The translations under genes were made by a program, and so were the position numbers. DNA of 64,000 nucleotides from JAJRZL01 sp964557855. Lineage in GTDB: Bacteria; Zixibacteria; MSB-5A5; GN15; FEB-12. Below, piece by piece: positions 52,388 to 61,122 of this stretch. Within the stretch, counting starts at the first letter, position 1. Every line of letters starts with the position of its first letter. Below the pieces are notes generated by a model, which was not told the origin of the DNA, did not search any database, and saw nothing but the letters and a program-made list of their open reading frames with translations. Location: assembly GCA_964557855.1 (NCBI GenBank), contig CAZLBP010000005.1, positions 1-64,000 on the forward strand, in the 5' to 3' direction.

Positions 52388-52675
52388 ATGACCGATGATG
52401 CCATTCGTCTGTTGCTGCAAGCGCTGGGCGGACAAATAGCTGAAGGACAGCGAGACCCGCGAGGGACGGTTGCCATGCTTATTACCGAGACGCTCAAGTT
52501 CCGCGACAAACTCAAAGCCGACACAGGTCAGGCACTGACCGTGACCGATACCCGCGCGGCGCTTGATGCCCTGGAAGTGTATCTTAAAACCAACAAACTT
52601 CCGGACGATCTGACCCCCGAGCAAAACGCGCTGGCGCAAATCTGGATAGATCGGTTAACGATTTTTGGGAAGTGA
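52388..52675 (+). CDS. Small soluble helical protein of unknown function
   Basis: A 95-residue protein starting 2 bp after the ruvB stop. It is mostly helical and charged (EGQRDPRGTVAMLITETLKFRDKL, LTPEQNALAQIWIDRL), without cysteines, signal or membrane segment. I recognise no family. Its placement suggests co-transcription with ruvCAB, but nothing shows a repair role. Confidence 0.55.
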   Translation: MTDDAIRLLLQALGGQIAEGQRDPRGTVAMLITETLKFRDKLKADTGQALTVTDTRAALDALEVYLKTNKLPDDLTPEQNALAQIWIDRLTIFGK

Positions 52676-52718
52676 GGTGACATGAGGATGGAAGCGTTCT
52701 GAAAAGAGGGAATGAATA

Positions 52719-53103
52719 ATGAAGCTGGAAGCACAGATTACTGGCAATATCGGTCTCTATTATGTATGCTATAAGTTAGCTCGATTAGGATGGAATGTTA
52801 TACGGGCTGCCAGAAACGCGAGAGGCCTTGACATAATAGCCCACAACTCAGGAGGAATCGAGTTCGTCGGAATTCAAGTTAAAACACTGAGTAAGCGCAA
52901 TCCAGTCCCATTGGGGAAAACTCTGGACAAAAAATATGGGATATTTCTGGATTATTGTGATCAATGTTTCAAGCGAGCCTCAGGCCTTTATCCTTCTTCC
53001 AGATGAAGTAAAAGAGCTAGCTCATCGAAATGAAAAAGAAGGAAGGATATCTCATTGGTTGAACCCACGTGCATATGACACAGAGGAGTTTAGCGAGGCA
53101 TGA
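52719..53103 (+). pseudogene. Frameshifted PD-(D/E)XK-like endonuclease-family gene
   Basis: Translation from ATG 52719 gives 95 residues, with a nuclease-like core (GLDIIAHNSGGIEFVGIQVKT) and then an unrelated tail. Reading one base further on (frame of 52942) continues the same domain as YFWIIVINVSSEPQAFILLP and on through HWLNPRAYDTEEF to a TGA at 53101. The break is in the A-run/GGG at 52929-52940 and fits a one-base insertion. A restored protein would have about 127 residues. The gene has lower GC than its neighbours and no partner gene. Confidence 0.65.
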
Positions 53104-53141
53104 CAGAGAATCAGAACTCGATACTAGTGCATTCACCAGGT

Positions 53142-53183
53142 CCGTCAGGTCTTGACCCGCGTCAGCGGGGTGTGACCTGACGG
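53142..53183. repeat. Palindromic repeat, A-type with altered arms
   Basis: Arms CCGTCAGGTC (53142-53151) and GACCTGACGG (53174-53183) differ from the GCGGCAGGTC arms elsewhere but keep full pairing. Junctions CTTG and TGTG and the inner stem CCCGC/GCGGG are retained. Confidence 0.6.
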
Positions 53184-53214
53184 TCATCCGGCAATGAAGT
53201 ATTGAGAAGCACCC

Positions 53215-53430
53215 ATGCTCCCCCACCTCGGCAAAATACTCGTCCTCTTCGGTGTCATCATGGTCATCGTCGGCCTGATCTTGATCTTCGCCGACAAAAT
53301 CCCCTTCCTGGGCAAACTCCCCGGTGACATCGTCTTCAAGAAAGACAACACCACGATCTATATCCCCATCGTCACCATGATCGTCATCTCCATCCTGCTC
53401 ACCATCATCCTCAACATCTTCAGGAAGTAG
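53215..53430 (+). CDS. DUF2905 family small membrane protein
   Basis: A 71-residue protein with two membrane helices (about 6-26 and 48-68) around the conserved middle FLGKLPGDIVFKKDNTTIYIP, typical of DUF2905 proteins. The family has no known activity and often sits next to queA, as here (7 bp upstream). Assignment is by pattern. Confidence 0.85.
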   Translation: MLPHLGKILVLFGVIMVIVGLILIFADKIPFLGKLPGDIVFKKDNTTIYIPIVTMIVISILLTIILNIFRK

Positions 53431-53437
53431 CTCGTAA

Positions 53438-54511
53438 ATGGACATCTCATTATTCGATTATGACCTGCCCAAAGAACTCATAGCCCAGTACCCTTCCCGA
53501 AGGCGTGACCAGTCACGCCTCATGATCCTCGACCGGGCGACGGACTCGATCGATGTAGTGCCTTTTCGTCGGATCGTGGACTATCTCGATGCCGGCGACC
53601 TGCTAGTTGTCAACAACACGAAAGTGTTCAAGGCGCGGCTGTTCGGCAGGCGCAAGACAGGAGCCAGAGTTGAGGTGTTCCTCATTCGTAGTGTAAGGGA
53701 GAGGCACAAAGACTCGTCACCTGAAACCCCCATAAACAGCGCACCGCTTTGGGAAGCATTCGTGAGCCCGTCAAGGAGAGTTAAGGAGAAGGAACATATA
53801 CACTTCAGCGAAGACCATAAAGTAACACTTGAACGAGATATCGGCGGCGGAAGATGGCTGGTTCGTTTCCGCTCGAGAAATCAGCAAGAATGCATTGTTC
53901 AACAATTTGGCCACGTCCCTCTGCCGCACTACATCAAACGCGAGGATCGACCCGAAGACATCAGGCGGTACCAGACCGTGTTCGCGAGCAAAGACAAAGT
54001 CGGGGCCGTCGCGGCGCCGACTGCCGGCTTCCACTTCACCCGGCCAATACTCAACAAACTAGAGCAAAGAGGAGTGAAACGGGCCGAAGTAACGCTCCAT
54101 GTGGGTCCGGGTACGTTCAAACCCGTCAAAGTCAACCGGGTCGAGAACCACACGGTAGATCCGGAATTGGCCGAACTCAGTCCTGAGGCCGCCGGAAGAA
54201 TTAACACTGCCCGCCGGAATAACGGCCGGGTCAACGCAGTGGGTACGACGACAATGAGAACACTGGAATCCGCGCCAACGACCGAAGGAGGAATCAGGCC
54301 GTTTTCAGGAATGGTTGACCTGTACATCCGGCCCGGGTTCAAGTTTCGGTTCGTAGATCGTCTGCTAACGAATTTCCACCTTCCGAAATCATCGCTGCTC
54401 ATCCTCGTATCCGCCTTTGCCGGAAGAGAGTTCATTCTGGAAGCGTACCGGGCAGCTATCAATCAGCGCATGCGCTTCTACAGCTATGGCGACGCTATGT
54501 TGATTCTATAA
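53438..54511 (+). CDS. queA: S-adenosylmethionine:tRNA ribosyltransferase-isomerase QueA
   Basis: Transfers and isomerises the ribosyl part of SAM onto 7-aminomethyl-7-deazaguanine-modified tRNA, giving epoxyqueuosine at position 34. The 357-residue protein begins FDYDLPKELIAQYP and has the blocks LVVNNTKVFKARLFG, TVFASKDKVGAVAAPTAGFHFT (substrate region) and TLHVGPGTFKPV. Length is normal. It follows the DUF2905 gene by 7 bp. Other queuosine genes are not in the window. Confidence 0.96.
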   Translation: MDISLFDYDLPKELIAQYPSRRRDQSRLMILDRATDSIDVVPFRRIVDYLDAGDLLVVNNTKVFKARLFGRRKTGARVEVFLIRSVRERHKDSSPETPINSAPLWEAFVSPSRRVKEKEHIHFSEDHKVTLERDIGGGRWLVRFRSRNQQECIVQQFGHVPLPHYIKREDRPEDIRRYQTVFASKDKVGAVAAPTAGFHFTRPILNKLEQRGVKRAEVTLHVGPGTFKPVKVNRVENHTVDPELAELSPEAAGRINTARRNNGRVNAVGTTTMRTLESAPTTEGGIRPFSGMVDLYIRPGFKFRFVDRLLTNFHLPKSSLLILVSAFAGREFILEAYRAAINQRMRFYSYGDAMLIL

Positions 54512-54552
54512 TTATCTTTTCCGGGTCGATGCTGCTCCCTATATTGGACCAC

Positions 54553-55272
54553 ATGAGAACCTGGGCGGTCATAGTAGCAGCCGGTGTTTCGAGTCGGTGC
54601 GAAGGAGCGGTACCCAAACAGTTTCGTCAGATATCTGGGCGGCCGCTTTTGTCGTGGACTATCAGTCGATTCGAGGCCGCCGAGACAATCGACAAAATTG
54701 TTCTGGTTGTTGCTGAAGAGCACCTGTTGTATACGAACGAAAGTGTTGTAGACCCGTTTGGATTCACCAAAGTCACGAAACTGATCAAGGGGGGAGAAAC
54801 GCGTTTCGAATCGGTGCTGGCAGGGTTGGAGTCTCTCCCCATATCCACAAACTTCGTAGCTATTCATGACGGTGCTCGCCCGCTGGTGCAGCCGTCGGAC
54901 ATTGATCTGGTGGTCCGCAAGGCACATAAGGAAAAGGCTGCGATTCTGGCCGCCCCCATCGCCGACACCGTCAAACGCGTCCACGGTGACTACATAATCG
55001 CCACGCTGGACCGTACCAAGCTGTTCGCGGCTCAAACGCCGCAGGTATTTCAATATGATCTCATTCTGGAATCGTACCGTAAACATGCCGGGCAGTCCGA
55101 GAGTATTCCGACCGATGATGCGCAACTGATCGAGGCAGTCGGGTTCAAAGTACAGACAGTGAAACCGTCCGGACTGAATATCAAAGTGACGACCCCGGCC
55201 GATCTGGCACTGGCCGAACTTCTGTTAGAAAGAGAGTCACAAAGTGAACCTGCGAATCGGCCAGGGCTTTGA
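54553..55272 (+). CDS. ispD: 2-C-methyl-D-erythritol 4-phosphate cytidylyltransferase
   Basis: Joins CTP and MEP in isoprenoid synthesis. The 239-residue protein has the nucleotidyltransferase start WAVIVAAGVSSRC with PKQF, the central VAIHDGARPLV and the CTP-contacting block AAPIADTVKRV. I start at ATG 54553, where the family begins; ATG 54529 adds eight residues. The gene overlaps ispF by 29 bp, so the two are coupled. Confidence 0.94.
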   Translation: MRTWAVIVAAGVSSRCEGAVPKQFRQISGRPLLSWTISRFEAAETIDKIVLVVAEEHLLYTNESVVDPFGFTKVTKLIKGGETRFESVLAGLESLPISTNFVAIHDGARPLVQPSDIDLVVRKAHKEKAAILAAPIADTVKRVHGDYIIATLDRTKLFAAQTPQVFQYDLILESYRKHAGQSESIPTDDAQLIEAVGFKVQTVKPSGLNIKVTTPADLALAELLLERESQSEPANRPGL

Positions 55273-55729
55273 TGTCCATCCGTTCGTCGATAATCGAGAA
55301 TTGATCCTTGGCGGCGTCCCCGTTCCATTCCAAAAAGGTCTCGGCGGCCACAGTGACGCCGATGTGCTCCTGCACGCCATCATGGATGCGCTTCTCGGCG
55401 CAGCCGGCTTGCCCGATATCGGGCAGCAGTTTCCCGACTCCGACCCGGCCTACCGCAACGCCGATTCCGGCGTGCTGTTGAGTCGTGTCGGACAACTGAT
55501 CCGTTCGGCCGGATTTACACGCATTAGCAACATCGACGCGACAGTCATAGCGGAGCAGCCCAAGATTGCACCGCACATTGAAGCTATGCGCAAGGCGATA
55601 AGTGAAATTCTCCGGATCAAGAGGGAACAGGTTAATATCAAGGCAACCACAACGGAACAACTGGGCTTTATCGGTCGGCAGGAAGGTATTGCCGCCATGG
55701 CCGTATGCATGATAGGCAGCGATGATTGA
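55244..55729 (+). CDS. ispF: 2-C-methyl-D-erythritol 2,4-cyclodiphosphate synthase
   Basis: Cyclises CDP-ME 2-phosphate to MEcPP. The 161-residue protein starts with GTG inside ispD and has the zinc/substrate block RIGQGFDVHPF, the loop GHSDADVLLHAIMDALLGAAGLPDIG and the C-terminal ATTTEQLGFIGRQEGI. These hold the zinc ligands Asp and His. It overlaps the following dedA gene by 8 bp. Confidence 0.96.
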   Translation: MNLRIGQGFDVHPFVDNRELILGGVPVPFQKGLGGHSDADVLLHAIMDALLGAAGLPDIGQQFPDSDPAYRNADSGVLLSRVGQLIRSAGFTRISNIDATVIAEQPKIAPHIEAMRKAISEILRIKREQVNIKATTTEQLGFIGRQEGIAAMAVCMIGSDD

Positions 55730-56351
55730 TAATCCACATGACGCCGGCGAGTGGCTGGATTTCATCTTCGCCTACGGTCCCTTCTGGGTCTATCTCGTGT
55801 TGTTCACCGCTTGTTTTGTAGAGAACCTGTTCCCCCCCTTCCCCGGAGACAGCTTCATCGCCGCCGCCGGCGGACTCGTAGCATTAGGAAGGCTGGATTT
55901 GATCTCCAGCTTTGTTCTCGCAATTGTCGGCGGCGTGATGTCGGTCATGGTTATGTACTTTCTGGGTTACAGATACGGTCGGCGGTATTTCATTCGTAAA
56001 GATTTCAAGTACTTTTCGGCTGAAGATATCAGAAAGTTCGAATCCAGTCTCAAACGCTGGGGCGCCCTGTTAATGGTCTTCTCGCGCTTCGTCGTTGGGT
56101 TTCGTTCGGCGATCGCCCTCGGCGCGGGAATCGGCCGATACAATCCCGTGCGCATGTTGATCTTCTCCACCATTTCCTATATCATGTTCGTCGGACTGCT
56201 GTTCTATCTCATGTTGGTGGTGGTCAAAAATCTGGACGAGATAACGTACTATTTCGATGCCTACAAATACATCGCCTGGCCCGTAGTCGTGTTGGCCGTA
56301 ACCATGCTTATTGTCTGGCGAATCATGCAAGTGCGGAGGAGCGGCTCATGA
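55722..56351 (+). CDS. DedA/SNARE-associated membrane protein
   Basis: A 209-residue polytopic inner-membrane protein of the DedA family, members of which are implicated in phospholipid (undecaprenyl-phosphate) flipping. Visible family blocks are ENLFPPFPGDSFIAAAGGL (about 33-51) with the membrane-embedded acidic residue, GYRYGRRYF, and the arginine-bearing FSRFVVGFRSAIALGAGI. It overlaps ispF and ddl at both ends, so it belongs to one envelope-precursor operon. Confidence 0.9.
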   Translation: MIDNPHDAGEWLDFIFAYGPFWVYLVLFTACFVENLFPPFPGDSFIAAAGGLVALGRLDLISSFVLAIVGGVMSVMVMYFLGYRYGRRYFIRKDFKYFSAEDIRKFESSLKRWGALLMVFSRFVVGFRSAIALGAGIGRYNPVRMLIFSTISYIMFVGLLFYLMLVVVKNLDEITYYFDAYKYIAWPVVVLAVTMLIVWRIMQVRRSGS

Positions 56352-57349
56352 AAGTCCTGCTTCTGGCCGGAGGCGATTCCGGCGAACGAGAAGTCTCGCT
56401 TGACTCCGGCGAGAGTGTCCATAATGCACTCAAGGCGCTGGGACATGAAGTGCTCGCAATAGATCCCTCCACCGGGCAAAACCTGCTGACCCGCGAGGGG
56501 CATTACCTGGGGCGCGCTGCGGTGCACACCTCAACCGGCAACTCGATAACGTTTGCCCGGCAAATTCAAACGGACGAATTTCGTGATGTCGATGTTGTCT
56601 TCAATGCCCTCCACGGCGGCATGGGTGAAAACGGCGTCATTCAGTGCCTGCTGGATCTGGCCGGGATGAAGTACACCGGCGCCGGTCGAGCGGCTTCCAC
56701 CATCGCCATGAACAAAGCCCTGACCAAGCAGCTTGCTTCATCTTTGGGCATCAGAACACCGCATTGGCAGTTGTATACAGACGTAACGTCGGAGATACAC
56801 GCAGTGTTTGACCGGGAGATATCGGAGAACTTCACGCCACCTTTCGTGGTCAAGCCCAACGACAGCGGCTCGACTATAGGCCTGACGGTCGTGAAGGGCA
56901 TGAATCAACTTAGGGAGGCGTTGGCAACAGCAGCTCAGGAATCACCGAACGTGTTGATCGAAACGTACGTTCTCGGCCGAGAATTAACGGTAGCCGTTCT
57001 CGATGGCGAGGCATTTCCGGTAGTTGAGATCATTCCCCGGAGTGGCCTGTACGATTACGAAGCCAAGTACACGAAGGGGAAGTCCGAGTACATTGTTCCG
57101 GCAGAGATTCCAGGTCAGGTTAAGTCGGGTCTGCAGCAAGCCGCCGTGGCCATATACAACTGCATCGGTGGCTCCGGACTGGCGCGAGTAGATTTCATCT
57201 TTGACAAGGACTCCCGATACCATTTTCTGGAGATCAACACGTTGCCGGGAATGACCAAATTGTCGCTTGCCCCCATGGCGGCCGGGGCGGCAGGTATAAG
57301 TTTCGACCAGCTTATTCAACGATTACTTGACTCGGCCGCCGGAGAGTGA
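56348..57349 (+). CDS. ddl: D-alanine-D-alanine ligase
   Basis: ATP-grasp ligase that makes D-Ala-D-Ala for peptidoglycan. The 333-residue protein starts MKVLLLAGGDSGEREVSLDSG, has the substrate-binding segment HGGMGENGVIQCLLDLAGMKYTG, the ATP-grasp part FVVKPNDSGSTIGL and the C-terminal Mg ligands in RVDFIFDK and FLEINTLPGMT. It overlaps the dedA stop by 4 bp and is followed by a coupled HAD gene. Confidence 0.95.
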   Translation: MKVLLLAGGDSGEREVSLDSGESVHNALKALGHEVLAIDPSTGQNLLTREGHYLGRAAVHTSTGNSITFARQIQTDEFRDVDVVFNALHGGMGENGVIQCLLDLAGMKYTGAGRAASTIAMNKALTKQLASSLGIRTPHWQLYTDVTSEIHAVFDREISENFTPPFVVKPNDSGSTIGLTVVKGMNQLREALATAAQESPNVLIETYVLGRELTVAVLDGEAFPVVEIIPRSGLYDYEAKYTKGKSEYIVPAEIPGQVKSGLQQAAVAIYNCIGGSGLARVDFIFDKDSRYHFLEINTLPGMTKLSLAPMAAGAAGISFDQLIQRLLDSAAGE

Positions 57350-57356
57350 GATTACT

Positions 57357-58100
57357 GTGAACAGACTGCAACCGAAAGCCGTGATATTCGATCTCGGGTC
57401 CACCTTGATAGAATACGAATCCGAAACCTGGGATATCCTCTCACGAAAGTGCGCTCTGAGTGTCTTTTCCTATCTGTCGAAACACGAGGGCGCCTTCCAG
57501 CTTCCGCTGGAAGAGGAATTCGTCGAAAAACTGGAAGAGGCCAAATCCTGCTATCGAGAGGAAGCGTTCAACACCCATGTCGAGTGGCGAATCAACCAGG
57601 CGCTGGCCGACCTGCTGACGAGTCTCAAGATCGTATCCGAAGACGGTATCGTGGACAATCTATTTGAAGCCTTCTACACACCCGTGCGGGAGCAACTGTA
57701 CGTTTATGATGATACAGTCTCCACCTTGGAGAGGATACGAGAGGCTCATCCCATAATAGGACTGGTGTCCAATACCATCTTTCCTGAGAAGATCCATCTT
57801 GCCGAGTTGAAACGTTTCGGCATCGCTTCTTTCTTCGACTTCACCATATTCAGTTCAACCTTCGGCAAGCGTAAGCCGCATCCCGACATCTTTCGCAAGG
57901 CCGCCAATCTGGCCGGCTATGCACCCGCTGAATGCGTTTACATCGGCGATCGCTACATGGAAGATATCGAAGGCCCGACCGGCATCGGCATGCCCGCCAT
58001 CCTCAAAGTCAAATCGAACCGAGAGTATCCCGAAGATATGCCATTGGCTGACAGACGTATTGATAAATTGGCCGAATTGCGGGATCATTTTAGTTTTTGA
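57357..58100 (+). CDS. HAD-superfamily hydrolase
   Basis: A 247-residue cytosolic protein starting with GTG 57357 (MNRLQPKAVIFDLGSTLIEYE). Motif I is DLGST, so the usual second Asp is Gly, as in YihX-like members. Motif II VSNTIF, the Lys in GKRKPHPDIF and motif IV YIGDRYMEDIEG are present. It starts 7 bp after the ddl stop. The phosphatase substrate is unknown. Confidence 0.85.
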   Translation: MNRLQPKAVIFDLGSTLIEYESETWDILSRKCALSVFSYLSKHEGAFQLPLEEEFVEKLEEAKSCYREEAFNTHVEWRINQALADLLTSLKIVSEDGIVDNLFEAFYTPVREQLYVYDDTVSTLERIREAHPIIGLVSNTIFPEKIHLAELKRFGIASFFDFTIFSSTFGKRKPHPDIFRKAANLAGYAPAECVYIGDRYMEDIEGPTGIGMPAILKVKSNREYPEDMPLADRRIDKLAELRDHFSF

Positions 58101-58101
58101 G

Positions 58102-58130
58102 TAGACGATCCGTCGATTTTGTGCTATACT
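58102..58130 (+). promoter_or_regulatory. Possible promoter of the M42 peptidase-cysS pair
   Basis: TAGACG (58102-58107) and TATACT (58125-58130), 17-bp spacing. The -10 box is good and the -35 box is weak. Confidence 0.35.
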
Positions 58131-58205
58131 ACCGGCCGATTTTGCAATAAGGATGGCCTCAGTCATGGGGGCATAACACTCGATTTTTGAAGCAGTGGAG
58201 TTGAC

Positions 58206-59282
58206 GTGGATAAGACAGAAGAACTTCTGAAAGAAATCACGGAAGCAAATGGTGTTTCTGGGTACGAAGGAGAAGTCCGGCAAATCATGGCGCGGGAAAT
58301 GAAGGACACTGCCGATTCGGTCGAATACGACCGGATGGGCTCCATCCTGGGCAGGAAAAAGGGCACAGCCGATTCTCCCAAAGTTATGGTCGTGGGCCAT
58401 ATGGACGAAATCGGCTTCATGGTCAAAGAGATTACGAAGGACGGTTACATCAAGTTCCTGCCGCTCGGGGGCTGGTGGGGGCACGTCGCCCTGGGCCAGC
58501 GCATGCGCATTATCACGTCGAAAGGCCCCGTAGTGGGCGTGATCGGATCGCAGCCACCACATTTGCTGCCGCAGGAAGAACGCAAGAAAGTCATTGAAAT
58601 AAAGGATATGTTTATCGATGTCGGCGTGCAGGAAAAGTTCGACGTCAAAAAGAAGCTGGGCATTAAACCCGGCGATCCCATCGTCCCCGAGAGTCAGTTC
58701 ACCATCATGGGTAATCCGAAAATGTATATGTCCAAAGCATTCGATAACCGCGTGGCGTGCGCCATCGTTCTCGACTTGCTGAACACGCTCAAGAGAGCCC
58801 AGCATCCCAACACTATTCTCGGTTGCGCATCGGTTCAGGAAGAAGTCGGGCTGCGCGGGGCGCAAACGCTGGCTCATCTGGGGGACCCTGATGTGGCTAT
58901 TGTAGTCGATACGGGCATCGCCCAGGACGTACCGCCCGAGGGTTTTAAGAAAGACGAAAAACTCGGCGCCGGACCCGCCGTTCTCATCTATGACGCGGTT
59001 ATGATCCCCAATCTGAAACTCCGGGATCTGGTGGTCAAAACGGCCGAAGCCAGGAAGATTCCGTTCCACCTGACCTATATGGAACGCGGCGGCACCGATG
59101 GCGGACGGATTCACCTCTCAAGAGCAGGAGTTCCTTCAATTGTCATCGGCCCCCCGGTTCGCTACATACACAGCCACAACGGTATTCTCAACCGTACGGA
59201 CTACAATAACACGGTGAAGCTGATTGCCGAAGTAATTAAGAAACTGGATAAGAAGACAGTAGAGTCCCTTACGGAGGTATGA
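58206..59282 (+). CDS. M42 family metallopeptidase (glutamyl/deblocking aminopeptidase-like)
   Basis: A 358-residue di-metal peptidase of the FrvX/TET type. Ligand blocks are VGHMDEIGFMV (about residue 65), NRVACAIVLD, the catalytic EEVGLRGA (about 215), VDTGIAQDVP and HSHNGIL near the C terminus. The start is GTG 58206 after a GGAG site. TET-type enzymes form large dodecamers that clear peptides. cysS follows by 7 bp. Confidence 0.92.
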   Translation: MDKTEELLKEITEANGVSGYEGEVRQIMAREMKDTADSVEYDRMGSILGRKKGTADSPKVMVVGHMDEIGFMVKEITKDGYIKFLPLGGWWGHVALGQRMRIITSKGPVVGVIGSQPPHLLPQEERKKVIEIKDMFIDVGVQEKFDVKKKLGIKPGDPIVPESQFTIMGNPKMYMSKAFDNRVACAIVLDLLNTLKRAQHPNTILGCASVQEEVGLRGAQTLAHLGDPDVAIVVDTGIAQDVPPEGFKKDEKLGAGPAVLIYDAVMIPNLKLRDLVVKTAEARKIPFHLTYMERGGTDGGRIHLSRAGVPSIVIGPPVRYIHSHNGILNRTDYNNTVKLIAEVIKKLDKKTVESLTEV

Positions 59283-59289
59283 AGCAGTT

Positions 59290-60690
59290 ATGGCACTCAG
59301 GTTTCGTAACAGTCTCACCCACACGAAAGAAGAATTTAAACCGATCGAAGACGGCAAGGTGTGCATGTATACCTGCGGACCCACCGTCTACAACTTCGCT
59401 CATATCGGTAATTTCCGTGCCTACATCTTTGAAGATCTGCTGCGACGATACCTCAAGTACAAAGGGTACGAGGTCACTCAGGTCATGAATCTGACGGATA
59501 TAGATGACAAGACAATCCGGGATTCGCAAAAGGCCGGTCTGGCGCTGCAGGACTATACGAAACGGTACATCGACGCCTTTTTCGAAGACCTGGAAACACT
59601 CGGCATCGAGCGCGCCGAAGTCTATCCGGCCGCCACCGAGCACATCCCGGAAATGGTCGAGATAATCAAAAAGCTCGTCGCAAACGGCAAGGCGTATGAA
59701 GTCGACGGTAATTACTATTTCAGAATCTCCGCGTTCAGCGACTACGGCAAACTGGCCAACCTCGATATGTCCGGACTCAAAGCCGGAGCCCGGGTAGCCT
59801 CCGACGAGTATGAAAAGGACTCCGTCTCAGACTTCGCCCTGTGGAAAGCCTGGGACGAGGCCGATGGCGACGTCTATTGGGAAACAGAGCTGGGTAAAGG
59901 TCGCCCCGGATGGCACATCGAATGCTCCGCCATGTCCATGAAGTATCTCGGTGAGCACTTCGATATCCACTGCGGCGGCGTGGACAACATGTTCCCTCAT
60001 CACGAAAACGAGATAGCTCAATCCGAGGGAGCGACCGGGAAGAAGTTCGTCAATTATTGGCTGCACAACGAGTACTTGATAGTCGAAGGCCGCAAAATGT
60101 CCAAATCTCTGGGCAACTATTTCACCCTGCGAGATATCCTCGACAAGGGCTATTCGGGGATAGTCGTACGCTACTTGCTCCTGGCCACCCACTACAGGCA
60201 GCAGTTGAATTTTACCTTCCAGGGTCTCGACGCCGCCCGGAACGCGCTCGAACGTTATAACGACTTCATCAGAAACCTCGCCGACTACTCGGGCGGGGAG
60301 CCGTCCGGGGGAGAGGTCGACGACATTATCGAGAAAACCGTCAGAGGATTCGAGGAGTCCTTGGATGATGACCTGAATATCTCCGGCGCTTTGGGGGTTG
60401 TTTTCGATTACATCAGAGACATCAACCGCCTGAGATCCGACAACCGCTTATCCAATGACGAGAGAATCAGAGCGCTCGAAACGATCAAACACTTCGACAC
60501 GGTTCTCGGCTTTGAACATATGCCGGCGGATGATCTGGATGCTCGGGTCGAAGACCTGATCAGGAAACGCACGGAGGCGCGCAAGAACAAAGACTTCGCG
60601 CTTGCGGATAAGATCCGCGACGAACTGGCGGACATGGGTATCGTGCTCGAGGACACTCCTCAGGGCGTCAAATGGAAACGCAAAGTATAA
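59290..60690 (+). CDS. cysS: Cysteinyl-tRNA synthetase
   Basis: Class I synthetase of 466 residues. It has MYTCGPTVYNFAHIGNFRAY with the first zinc Cys and the HIGH-like motif HIGN, the second zinc site CGGVDNMFPHHENE, the KMSKSLGN signature (about residue 270) and the DALR-type anticodon domain. Length is normal. It is downstream of the M42 peptidase and probably co-transcribed. Confidence 0.97.
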   Translation: MALRFRNSLTHTKEEFKPIEDGKVCMYTCGPTVYNFAHIGNFRAYIFEDLLRRYLKYKGYEVTQVMNLTDIDDKTIRDSQKAGLALQDYTKRYIDAFFEDLETLGIERAEVYPAATEHIPEMVEIIKKLVANGKAYEVDGNYYFRISAFSDYGKLANLDMSGLKAGARVASDEYEKDSVSDFALWKAWDEADGDVYWETELGKGRPGWHIECSAMSMKYLGEHFDIHCGGVDNMFPHHENEIAQSEGATGKKFVNYWLHNEYLIVEGRKMSKSLGNYFTLRDILDKGYSGIVVRYLLLATHYRQQLNFTFQGLDAARNALERYNDFIRNLADYSGGEPSGGEVDDIIEKTVRGFEESLDDDLNISGALGVVFDYIRDINRLRSDNRLSNDERIRALETIKHFDTVLGFEHMPADDLDARVEDLIRKRTEARKNKDFALADKIRDELADMGIVLEDTPQGVKWKRKV

Positions 60691-60761
60691 GAGACCAGTG
60701 ACTAACCTGCCAGACCCCGCAATAGTACCGTGTGGATGGATCGCCCACCGTTTCGGATGTT

Positions 60762-60876
60762 GCGGCAGGTCTTCTCTAAATCCACGTCAGTGGAGTCGTC
60801 TGACCTGCCGCTTCTGTTTCCCAACGAGTTAAGTGTCGGGTCACAATCCCGTAGGGACGGGATCAAGACCCGACAC
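60762..60876. repeat. Composite palindromic repeat, locus 5 (full A and full B)
   Basis: A hairpin: arms GCGGCAGGTC (60762-60771) and GACCTGCCGC (60802-60811), inner TCCAC-GTCA-GTGGA. B hairpin: arms GTGTCGGGTC (60833-60842) and GACCCGACAC (60867-60876), inner ATCCCGT-AGGG-ACGGGAT. Both are complete, separated by exactly 21 bp. Apart from this repeat, the gap 60691-61049 shows nothing else I can support. Confidence 0.7.
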
Positions 60877-61049
60877 AACAGAAATTCGGATTTTTCAATA
60901 AGCAGGTGGGCACCGACCTTGGATCGGGTTTCAATCGAGCGGGAGTCGCTGCAGCTTTAAAAACCCTTGACAAAACGCGTTGCAAAGCAACTTTTTACAA
61001 ACTGATCGGTTAGAAAGAGCGTGCTATCCGGTTAAAGGTATCAATACGG

Positions 61050-61122
61050 GCCGGCGTAACTCAGTTGGTAGAGTAGCTGATTTGTAATCAGCCTGTCGGG
61101 GGTTCGAGTCCCTTCGCCGGCT
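61050..61122 (+). tRNA. tRNA-Thr (anticodon UGU)
   Basis: A 73-base cloverleaf. Acceptor arms GCCGGCG (61050-61056) and CGCCGGC (61115-61121) with a T discriminator, D-stem ACTC/GAGT, anticodon stem GCTGA/TCAGC around loop TTTGTAA (anticodon TGT), and T-arm loop TTCGAGT. CCA is not encoded. Confidence 0.95.

Noticed and set aside
52928..52942. Programmed frameshift rather than mutation in the PD-(D/E)XK-like gene
   Set aside because: There is an A-run, but no clear stimulatory hairpin or internal ribosome site, and this gene type is not known to use frameshifting.
60967..61001. Promoter for tRNA-Thr (TTGACA with TACAAA)
   Set aside because: The only -10-like box is 23 bp from the TTGACA, too far for a usual sigma-70 promoter.
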